NCBI RefSeq assembly: GCF_000003815.2
Contig: NC_049980.1
Span: forward strand, 17,401,154 to 17,465,153
Length of the DNA stretch: 64,000 nucleotides
Source of the DNA: Branchiostoma floridae
Lineage: Eukaryota > Chordata > Leptocardii > Amphioxiformes > Branchiostomatidae
Reading direction: 5' to 3'
Part shown: in pieces, positions 1 to 9,939 of the stretch
How the letters are laid out: each line of letters opens with the position of its first letter
Numbering within the stretch: the first letter of the stretch is position 1
Notes under the pieces: generated by a model
The model's input: the letters and a program-made list of their open reading frames with translations, nothing else
Told to the model about the DNA's origin: nothing
Databases searched by the model: none
Position numbers and translations under genes: made by a program

Positions 1-168
1 GTCATGATTTCACTGATACACTGTAGACTACTTTCTGGAAAATCTTTAGTTACTTTAACACTCTCATCTATTTTTACCAAGCACTGTTCCCCTGACTTTA
101 TCCTCTATTTCTAATTACGTATGTATATTTTGGTGTGTTAACACATGCCTGCCTTTCTCCATTGTCAG

Positions 169-341
169 CCATAGCTCGGTGTGTTGACCGGCGTGACAGG
201 AGTTGGTGTGATCTGGTACTCAGGTTTAATTTCTGTGTGAGGCGCTACTTTGTCAAGCGCTGCTGTGGCACATGCAAACTCTACATGGAAGACAGACCCA
301 TGCGTAGGGGTAGCTCCCGGCCCACTCAAGGAAGAAATTAA
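169..341 (+). CDS. PCSK5: PCSK5/PC6-type convertase, A-type terminal exon with PLAC domain
   Basis: Last coding exon of a secreted proprotein-convertase isoform. A pyrimidine-rich acceptor ends in CAG at 168; the exon opens with two bases that complete a codon (incoming phase 1) and stops with TAA at 339-341. The peptide has the six-cysteine pattern of a PLAC domain (RCVDRRDRSWC, then FC, then RCCGTC), which ends ADAMTS-like proteins and the PCSK5A and PCSK6 convertases. In these enzymes the Cys-rich/PLAC tail helps hold the secreted protease at the cell surface or matrix. The catalytic domain lies off the left edge. The next coding exon (2494) has the same incoming phase, so this is read as an alternative 3' end, not a separate gene. 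A PCSK6-like or ADAMTS-like tail was considered; the furin-repeat exons that follow favour PCSK5. Confidence 0.75.
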
Positions 342-2493
342 CACAGGCACTCTAGTCATAAAGCGTGCCTTAGCAGTGGACTAACAAATGAGATTCTATT
401 TTTCATTGTTGCAAAATGTGATGGTGAACAAACCAAGAACCAAAGTCACATCTTTTCCTCTGGCCATAATACAGTCCACTGTAAAATGCTTGGGAAGGCC
501 AGTTGAAAATTGTTTGGAGTCTTTTTTTCTCTATCTTACACATTCCTTCATACTATTATTTTTATTAACCCATTCTTCCTAAGCCATTAATTGGACAGAA
601 ATAACAATCCAAAATTATAGTAAAATGTACTCCCTCAGCGTTTTTAAAAACAATATACCTCTATCTACATTTTAAACTTCTTTGTAAGGGGACTATATTT
701 CCATCAAGATGTAGGAAAGGACTGAGAAGTTTTGTATCATAAGAGGCCATACATACCTCGGTGTCTTCACTCCGTATTCTTTGTTACCTCATTCAACTAG
801 ATATAGAAATACTGATAGGTAGAGTGACACTGGCAGCTAGTATCTGAAATCCCCTCTTGAATGCTTATGAAATCTGATAGCCATGTAATGTACATGTCAC
901 ATAGCACTTCATTACTCTAGAAGATATTTGGAAGATATTTTCTTACCCTGTAGATAATAATATATATTTTTAGTACACGTACACGTAGTAACAGAGTTCT
1001 GAACACTGTGTAATCAACTTGAAGTTATTCTCCATGACAAATATTAAGAGCATTTTAGGAAAATATGAGAATTGGTTAATTTTCTCGAAAACAATACTTT
1101 TTTACAGCTTTTAACTGAAGTCTGTGCCAAAGTTTGCTTTGACAAATCATTGTACAGTTCCTATTATTGTGTAGAAATATAGAACTGTTGTTTTGTATCA
1201 AAACATTAGATAGCCATAAATTTAGTCAGGAAGGGCTGTTCTAGAAAAGATCTTTGAATCTCAAACATTCATTGTTTTCAGCACTGCAAAAGGTAAGGGT
1301 TTTTTAGCCTGTTTTTCAAACTCCCTTGCTTGTTGGCTTCTCTGCTGAAGTCTGTGCCTTCTTCTGATCTTTTCTAGAACACTTCTGATGTATGATATAA
1401 TTCTGTAGTTTTCTGTAAGATGTAATATAGTACAATCATGTATGACAGAAGATCTAATGAAAAGTACACTGGACTGCTGTGTCTGAAAGCTGCTTGTCCT
1501 ATGTACTTCTTTTCACTTTTGTTATACCTTTTGTATTCAATCATTATTACTGATTAAAATAGCTTCTTTGGATCTTCTGCTTTTATTTCTGGGTCTGTCA
1601 TTTCTGAGTGGTCTCCTTACTTTATAGCTTTGATCAGGGCTGCTTGCACTTTGGTAGTCTTCTTCCAACTTAAGCATTTTCTTAGAATCTGTAGGTAACT
1701 GTTCTGAACGTCTGGACTAAGTAGTCCTAACTGCATGGCAGTCCAGTTTACTTTTCCATAGTCACATACATGTAGACATTGACTTGGATTCATGTGTAGT
1801 TTATCACTGTAACAGTAAGGGGCAGATCAGAAAAGATCATGCTTTGGAAAAACAAAACAATGAGGGATGCAGAAGAAAAGGGGAGGTACAAAAACGTGAC
1901 TTTTTTTGTACAAGTCTATTAGCTGAAAAGATCATACATGTGTAAGCTTACATGTAGGTGTAAGCTTTCTTAAATGTTGTCTTTTTTACAATATCAACTC
2001 GAGCCTTTAACCTTCATAACAACCTACTTGAAAGGCTTGTGTTTACATTATACACATATATTTAATTGTTTTCATATTCTTTAACCAGGGTGGTTTATGA
2101 AGGTCCTGGAAAGTACCAGTACATGAATCCAAAAAATCCACACAAATGTGTCGGAACAATAAATACAATGGTTACAATGTAATATGAACAAACTGTTTTG
2201 ATATTTTGTAGAGAAATGGACAAGCTCGATAGAATTAGAAGTGGCAAGAATTATCATAGGAGAGCCAATATTATAGGTGTGCTAAGAAACTGTAGGTATA
2301 AGAGAGCTTCAAGTCAATGTATAAAAGGGTCTTTGTTTATGTCTTTAAGAAAAATACAGAAATACAGGAAGCTGCATTCACTTTCCTGTAACTTGATTTT
2401 TCTAACATAGGCTCCAAGAATTTTTCCCCTCTCAACTATGAGATATTTGACATGTAGTTTGTGTAATAAAAAGAATAATCACTGTTCCACTAG
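342..2493 (+). other. 3' UTR of the A-type end and intron before the B-type exons
   Basis: No further coding exon is seen. The stretch is AT-rich. Possible poly(A) signals for the short isoform are ATTAAA at 1553-1558 and AATAAA at 2158-2163; I cannot choose between them. The remainder would be intron for the long isoform, ending at the acceptor TAG at 2491-2493. Confidence 0.4.
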
Positions 2494-5340
2494 CTTGTCA
2501 TCCAACCTGCAAGGAATGTTCAGATGAGTATGACGACACGTGTACAGCCTGCAGTGATGGCTTCGTGCTAACAGACGCCGATTCGTGCGAGGCAGGTTGT
2601 CCCCCAGGACAGTTCCTCCATCACGGCGAGTGTGACTCCTGTCACAGGGAGTGTAAGACATGTGACGGGCCTCATCATGACAACTGTCTGTCATGCCAGC
2701 CAGGATCATATCTGAACGGTGAGTTTCACGTAAAGGGTTCGATGATTCTTCAGGATGGTGAATACGAAGTCCACACTTGTCTATGCAATACTATGAAAAC
2801 TGTATGCTGCAAAAACTCCCCAACAGATCATGCAGGCCCACCGATGTTTCTTCTTCAAAACCATTTGTACACTGTGCAAATGTATATGATGTGCCTTTTT
2901 TCTTCACCAAATATGTATTGATTTACTGAGTCAGCATGGAGAAGTCTGGTACAATTTCTAAAGACACATGTATATTCAGTGTTAATTGATGGATAATACC
3001 ATATACTGTACCATATATGCATATGCATAATGTAAGTCAAAAGTGTATTCGCCCAATTTGAAACTTGTGAAGGTTTGGTGCTTAATTATTTTTACGGGTT
3101 GACTTCTAGACCAGCAGTGCTCAACCCACTGTCCAGAAGGTACATTTGAGGAGACGTATGAAGATGACAGTGGGGAGACGGTGCTACAGTGTCGCCTGTG
3201 TCACGTCAACTGTAAAACATGTCACGGGGAAGGGGAGGAGGACTGTATGGAATGTGCCAATGACATCAAGTACAAACAAGATGGAAGATGTGTGACTGAA
3301 TGCCAGGAAGGGTGAGTACAGTACATGTACATGTAGCATGTTCTGTCATCTTCAGAATTAGTTAACTGACAACTAGGAAGACAAAATAAGATAGTAAAGA
3401 CCATATGGTAGTTGACTCTCAAGTTTAAGGGTGTAATATATATTGTCCAGACAATATATAAACCATCCTCTACCTGGCTCTTCTTCTGAAAAAAACAAGT
3501 ACTAGTAGATGTAGGGTGGCAACTCTGTTAATGCTGAAAGTTCTCTGTTTTTATGACACTGGTTCAAACCTTCCTTTCAAATTACATTACATCTATTTCA
3601 AAAATTTGCACAAAAAGACATTGATTTTGTCAAGAACAATTTGGCATATTTCATTGTATGCCAAAAAAGTTTCACATGTTTATTATCACAGTAATTCAAG
3701 TAACTCCAGTTGCACTCTGCTTACTTCTTCACAACTGACCAGATGTGATCCTCCACAGGCACTATCCTGACCTGACCAATGAATGCCAGCAGTGCTCCTC
3801 TGACTGTGAAACCTGTGATGGCCCACGTAATGACCAGTGTGTGACATGCCCTTACAACTACTACCTGGTGCAGGGCAAGTGCCTGGAGGACTGTCCTGAA
3901 GGGTATTATGACACAATGAGGCAGGAGAAGGAATGTGGAGAGTGTCACCCCTCCTGTGCCACCTGCAATGGTAAATGGAGATTTTATGCTAAGAAGATGA
4001 TGCTTTACATTTCTATTCAGTGTTATACAAAATGTATGTATGAAATAGATAGCCCCATGTGTGTGACAGCTTCGCTAGTGTGAAGTGTGTTACCATAATG
4101 ACTTTTGAATGTAGATATCCAAAAAGCTACCATAGCTATGCACTGAACATGTAATTCTAGCCATATCAACCATTGTAAGATGACAATCATATGTAATAAT
4201 GAGTGCCTACTTCATTCACACAGAGGGGGGTAACTACAACTGCCTGTCATGCCCATATGGATCTAAGCTTGGGGAAGGTGTCTGTTACCCGATGTGTGAG
4301 GAACATGAATACTACGTCGAGAATACTCAGGTCTGAACTATACTTCTTACATTTTTTCCAATGAATTAGATGCCTTAGTGTTGTGTTGCTGTACCTGAGC
4401 AAAGATGATATGTCACACTGGTTTGATAAATTATAGATTAATAAACATATTGATTGACAGAAGCTTGATGTATCCTGTGCGCATTCTGCAGAGATGTGAA
4501 GAGTGTGATGATTCCTGCAAGACCTGCCGTGGTAGCACAGCCCATGACTGCCTCTCCTGCGAAGCCCCATATGGATACCACGCTATGAAACACCTCTGTA
4601 CGGCCTGCTGCGAGGAAGGATCTCCTGAGAATGAGTACTGCTGCATCTGTCACGAGTCCACACGTGAGTAGAGTATTATGGCTCACCAGTGTGCCTAGCA
4701 ATGGCGCCTCATGGAATTTAGTGTGCGGCCATTGATGCAATTGGCTCCCATTTTGGCAGCTAGTTGGGCACAGAACTGTGCATCTTGCGTTTGTAACTTT
4801 TAGAATAATCCACTATTTCAGGTGGCGTATTGTTTTTTGTTTGTACCAATTGTCTGCTCATTGGCACCTGTTCGCGGAACAGTCACAAGGTGTCACAGTC
4901 TAGTGAGATACAAAATGTAAAACTATAAATTAGGAGTCCGACATATTTTCTATTTCTATTCCCCTCAAAACTATAACGTTACTGGTGTAAAAATGTACTA
5001 GAAAAAGTGTCTCCTTGCTGTTTCAGGATTGTGTATCACAGATAGGGAAGCAGAGGGTGTGCAGTTCTCATCAGCCGACAGCATACCCACCAACGTGGCA
5101 TACATCGCTGTGGCAACCTTCATCTGTGTGGTCATAGTTGTCCTGTTCTTTGTGGTTTTCGGCTTGTTACAAGCACGCAGCAGCGGGAGACTGTGCTGGG
5201 CACACAAGTACCAACAGGTCCCCACTACCAGGTATGAGAAGATGAACGACCATGTGAACATCCTGTCTCAGGAAGACTTCTATAACGAGGACTCCCTATC
5301 AGAGGATGAAATACACAGCATTGTCCCGTCTAGACATTAA
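2494..5340 (+). CDS. PCSK5: PCSK5/PC6-type convertase, B-type end: furin-like repeats, membrane anchor, tail
   Basis: Six exons: 2494-2718, 3110-3311, 3759-3970, 4224-4330, 4492-4663, 5027-5340. All have GT-AG borders and the phases join without error (1,232 bp: 2 leading bases plus 410 codons including the stop). They encode about 318 residues of furin-like Cys-rich repeats (CxxC pairs such as CHRECKTCDGP and CSSDCETCDGP). A dense CC...CC cluster (TACCEEG, YCCIC) follows, as in the last repeat of mammalian PCSK5B. Then come one transmembrane segment (starting VAYIAVATFI, ending VVFGLL) and a tail of about 55 residues. The tail carries YEKM, as in the mammalian GYEKL, and an acidic SLSEDE cluster, features of TGN-endosome sorting in furin and PC5B. 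The donor after 4330 (GTCTGA) is weak. Role: membrane-tethered activation of prohormones and growth factors. The protease domain is outside the window. Confidence 0.85.
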
Positions 5341-7072
5341 CACTCAGTCTTGTCTTCTACAGTCCCTTTTGCTAGTTATGGAGTATTTTGCAAACTGAAA
5401 CATTGAAGTTGAAGACTAGTCATTTAAGGCTTCAATTCTTTTTTCCAACCATGTTGTTCAACATGTACATGTATCTATCACCAGTAAAGGTGAATCTATA
5501 TGCATCTGTGAGCAATTATTTACCATACCTAAGTGTTCCTGACAGAAGCAATGTATTCCTGTTCTTTATAAATTCACATCCCATGCACTCTTCCCTTGTT
5601 TATCTGCCAGAAAATGTCAGGAATGTGTTTTACCGTACTCTGATAAGCCACATATTTGTGTGTGTAATGTTATTTAGCTACTTCTCAAGATAGAGCAGAG
5701 CTGATAGTGATGAGTACTGCTGAATGGAAAAAAGATAAGAAATCTAAGAAAAAGAGAAGAAAAAGTTTTTGGTGCTAAAACAATATTGAGGTACATAACA
5801 ACATAACAGTGAAGTCTGGTCCAAAAGCAATCAAAGAAGCAGGAATCAGNNNNNNNNNNNNNNNNNNNNNNNNNNNNNNNNNNNNNNNNNNNNNNNNNNN
5901 NNNNNNNNNNNNNNNNNNNNNNNNNNNNNNNNNNNNNNNNNNNNNNNNNCTGGTTTGAATTTGTGCCAAATCTACACCTGAACTTCTCTGGAATGCTGTG
6001 CTGAAATGTTATATATATATATATGCAGATCACATTCCTTCTGTGTCCATTCAGCTACCTTTTCTTTTAGGTCATCCACCAAAATAACTTTCAAGTGCAT
6101 TCTGTAACACTTTTGTCATTATGACAAAAGGTCTCAGAAACATGTTGCTGGTAAAATTTCTACAAGAAATGCACATTTAAGCTATGATCTATGATCTGAC
6201 TAGCTGTTCATTGTTGAAACAAATGTTACCAGCTTTCTCCATATTATGATTATATGATTATTATATTGTATTTTGTGTTGATGTAAAAAATTGAGGACTT
6301 TATTGTAAAAGATTGGTTGTGCCTTAGCTTGCTGCTTTAGGCAGAAATATTTTTGCTGACAATCAATATACTGTGTCTTAGCTTATAACATAGTTTAAAG
6401 ACATATTTTATCTTCAATTTCTTAAAGAATGTTGTCATAGTCTTTAAGCTGTATTGGAGTGTTTGTGTATATTTAGGTTCTGTGATTATTCATGTACAGC
6501 AATGACTGTAAATAATCATCTTTGATCCAAAAAGATTATTGAAGAATATTAAGTTATTCAAGCTTTCAGATAATAGAGTGCCTTAAACCATTATCCAAAA
6601 TTTTGCTGTGCAAGCACGTTCTGAGTAAATGCTTGGAATGAGCCACTTATTAATGCTTCTCAAAACAGAAATACCAGTGGTGGAGATGGTTATAACTCCT
6701 TGGCAATTAGACAATACATGTAGGTACATTTATGTGTACACAGATATCTCAAGATATGACATGGACTGATATGATGTTTATATATGTTAGATCATTGAAT
6801 CTTGCTTGGAAGTAGAAGACAAAATTGAAACTCAAACTAATAAGAGGGGGAGTGCACTTGCAGTTATGTTGCAATGACTTCTCCAAGAAAATTGTAAGAG
6901 CCTTGGTTATCTGCTGATTAACCCGCTTCAGTGCTAAAGCACTCATCATTGAAAGATAAGAAATCCCCTTCAAGCCATTAAAATAGAATGATAGAGATGC
7001 CTATTTTTATAATCATTGTTAGTAGTATTCTTGGTATGTGTTGATGACGCTATGATTCAGAATGAGAATAAA
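5341..7072 (+). other. Probable 3' UTR of the long PCSK5 isoform
   Basis: AT-rich DNA with no coding signal after the TAA at 5338-5340. It contains an assembly gap of 100 N (5850-5949). A canonical AATAAA lies at 7067-7072 and could end the transcript; the true poly(A) site is not determined by the sequence alone. Confidence 0.35.
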
Positions 7073-7305
7073 TGTTTAGCCAGATATGCTCTTTAGTACC
7101 CTTTGTGTTGTTTTGTTGAATGCTCTAACTTTTGGTCTGTTTATGTAAAAAATGATTGTTTCCATAGTTACAGAAAATCTTGAGCTCCTATTGGGTTATC
7201 TTAGTGATTTTAAAAGAGTTATGAGCTCCTATTGGGGACACTAAGACACATCAGAAAGATTCTAGAATAAGATTCATTTGTCAGAAGCAACAGGGCCCAA
7301 TAGGC

Positions 7306-7470
7306 CCTTGAGAGATACATATAGAATACAACACAGTGTATTCCGTATCACCCGAGGTACCAGCCCGATCGCGGGTCGGATGGCCCGAAGGCCGGAGGGC
7401 GATCCGACACGCGGGAGGGCTGGGACCGAGGGTGATGCGGAATACACCGTGTTGTATTTCATTTATGTCA
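7306..7470. mobile_element. GC-rich foldback (MITE-like) element
   Basis: The two halves are inverted copies. The left arm contains AATACAACACAGTGTATTCC; the right arm read in reverse gives AATACAACACGGTGTATTCC, followed by matching GTATCACCCGAGG and GCATCACCCTCGG. The centre holds a second small palindrome around GTCGGATGGCCC and GGGCGATCCGAC. There is no coding capacity. Related ends occur in the element at 20511-21182 in GBA2 intron 2, so it belongs to a dispersed family. The exact outer ends and target duplication were not determined. Confidence 0.7.
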
Positions 7471-7936
7471 TACTCACCTGAGAAAACCACTGTTTTGATG
7501 TGAAATGCGCCAGAAGTTGAACAAATTTGTTGCCCTCGAAAAAAAAAGCGTTGCAACAGTAATGTTCCAACGTCCGAATCAGGTATTCGAACTTTTGATG
7601 GCGCCGTACTCGGCCCACTCGAAACAGTTTGATTTATTCGAATGGAGCCCGTGTGATAAGCCCGGGCCGTACGGAAAGTTATCAGCCGGTCCGGAACACC
7701 CGTATCGAACATTTTTGCATCACAGGTATGACATAAAGTTCCTTACCAAGCACAAACAAAAACATGTACAAGTGATCCACTGTCATGGTGATTACAAATG
7801 ACAATGTCATGACATCAAGCTTTATGAAATGTGCAAATACCTCATCCTTTATTGTGCATAACTAGCTATGTGGTAACAGATGCAATAGATGTGTGCTTCT
7901 GCACCATTTGAAGCATTGTAGGAACCTATAGCTAAG

Positions 7937-8042
7937 TAGCCTGTGTTTACACAAGCTCTCGCTGGCTGGGCTTAATGACCCCCTCCCCAGGGTGGCGGCA
8001 ATCGTAGGGCCGGCCGCTAGGGGCGCGATTTTAGTCAGGCTA
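7937..8042. mobile_element. 106-bp element with TAGCCTG inverted ends and 9-bp target duplication
   Basis: It begins TAGCCTG and ends CAGGCTA, and is flanked by perfect 9-bp direct repeats ATAGCTAAG (7928-7936 and 8043-8051). The inside is GC-rich (GGCCGGCCGC) against an AT-rich surround and has no coding capacity. The ends match those of the element at 49893-50178. Confidence 0.75.
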
Positions 8043-8054
8043 ATAGCTAAGTAG

Positions 8055-9284
8055 CAACAAAGGACTTGGTCCCAATGCATTTTTGTATCTAAAAAAAATT
8101 ATACAGTAATGCACACAAACAACCAGGTCAACCTTTGGAATGCTTCCTCAACTCCTGCTGTAGCAAGATGAGATTCAACTCATTGTGAAAGGACAAACAA
8201 CCATCATTGACTTTTGCATTTGCTTGGGTCCCAAACATTGTGACAAAACAATTTTACTTAAATACTACATCTAAGAAGTGTACTCTCTGAAACACTGCAT
8301 TTATACCAAAAACACATTTTTCATGGAAGCTGCATTTCCTGAGTGTAAACACTTAAGTCTGTAAACCACTAAATGTGCATATACTGTGCCACAACAGAGA
8401 AATGGTAAATATTTGTTACTAATTAGGCGAAAACCCCTTAACCAGTGATGACCTTCACTTCAAGGTCAGCCTTGTCAACAGCTTCATCAAGTTAACTGTT
8501 GAAGATCATCATTGTTTGTGACCATGATTGTGTGATGACAACAAAACATACATTATACAATCAATCTTTAAACAATAAAATATGATATAATATAATAAAC
8601 AGTAAAACAACACTTACTACATGTACACTGCAAGAGTTAAATCGAACTTATAAAAGACAGTTTTAGGCACATATTTGGCACCAGAGCAATAAATTAAAAT
8701 CAATAAATAACAGAGGACTGACAGCCCCATAAGAATACTACCACCTATAGTAAATATTTGTCTAATGTTCTCAAAATCCATACCCTGTTTACAAAGTCAT
8801 GCCGAATTTGTTAAATTCTAGCCAAGAAGAGATCTTGGAATGACAAAACATGGAAACCAATTATGGATACTACGTGTACTTCATAGTTTGATGACAAGCC
8901 TTCACTGAGCAATGAAAACAATGCAACCAAAATCTAAAATAACATTTGCACTAGGTCTACTGTCTAGGTCTAGGTCTAGGTACTGGCATTGGTTCTATTC
9001 AATGCATTTTTCGACTTTCCTCTATTGGTTTTAATGGTTAAAAAAGAGACGTACATTGAGGTATCCAATCTACATTGTGTATAGTAGAGTTAGTTTTTTG
9101 CATGTTCCACATTTTACAGCACTGTCATATTATCTTTGGAAAGGATCCTTGTATGAACCTAGTTCAGTTAGAGGATATCTCAAAAATGGTTCATCCTTAT
9201 GGACCATGCAGTTGTTGAAATTGTAGTTCATAAACCGCATGCAGAAAACCACACCTTGCTTCTTGTATACCAAGTACTACACAC
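8055..9284. other. Intergenic DNA between convergent PCSK5 and GBA2
   Basis: No gene is seen. There is a short CTAGGT hexamer run near 8957-8980 and a few AT-rich blocks. For the minus-strand GBA2 transcript I saw no clear poly(A) signal close to its stop. Candidates are reverse ATTAAA near 9031 and reverse AATAAA near 7848. Confidence 0.3.
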
Positions 9285-9667
9285 TAGGGGTGGGTACCGG
9301 TACAGAAAATTCAGGTCCGGTTCAGGTAAGACTCATATCAATGGTCCATTTCACTACAAAGAAATCTGTTTGGTGGAGTATTAGACTTACACTGGCATTT
9401 TAAAATCCTACAACGCTAACTGCACCTGTCCGATTGGCTGTAAAACTAAACTTGGTAGAAATTACTATAAAATCTACACTGCTTCACTCTTGTTATTTTC
9501 TTCCACCTGCAAGTGCCAAAACGTGTGAATACCTGATAAAATAATGTGTTAATTTTCTAATCGGTCCAACATCCGGTCCACCTAATTTTTCAGGTCCGGT
9601 TTCTCTGGACCCGTCCAATAAGAAAAACTGATTTTATACCGGTACGCTGTACCGATACCGAGCCCTA
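9285..9667. mobile_element. Non-autonomous hAT-like element (383 bp)
   Basis: The left end is TAGGGGTGGGTACCGGTAC; the right end read in reverse is TAGGGCTCGGTATCGGTAC, imperfect inverted ends of about 19 bp. The flanks CTACACAC (9277-9284) and TTACACAC (9668-9675) match at 7 of 8 bases, fitting the 8-bp target duplication of hAT transposons. Internal GGTCCGGTT motifs repeat. No transposase reading frame is present. It ends about 270 bp downstream of the GBA2 stop codon. Confidence 0.7.
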
Positions 9668-9939
9668 TTACACACTATTGTACATGTGGAATGTACACTG
9701 TCGCATGAATTATCAGTATTGCCAAACTAATATATATTTTTGACAACATAAGGCAAACAGACAGTTTCCTGGCACCTCAAGTTTTAGAGCTACTTGTTTG
9801 GACAATTTTAGAGGGCCAAGAAGAACCTGTTATGTGTACATGGAAAAACTACATGTACCTACATTTTTTTGTATTGTCAGTATGTCCATCATACTGTTCA
9901 TACATTTGACCTGTGAACTATGCCCTGTGACCTAATCTT

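Noticed and set aside
7278-7801. Overlapping open frames of 60-143 codons on both strands
   Set aside because: The inner part is the GC-rich foldback element; palindromic GC-rich DNA produces frames on both strands. No domain resemblance.
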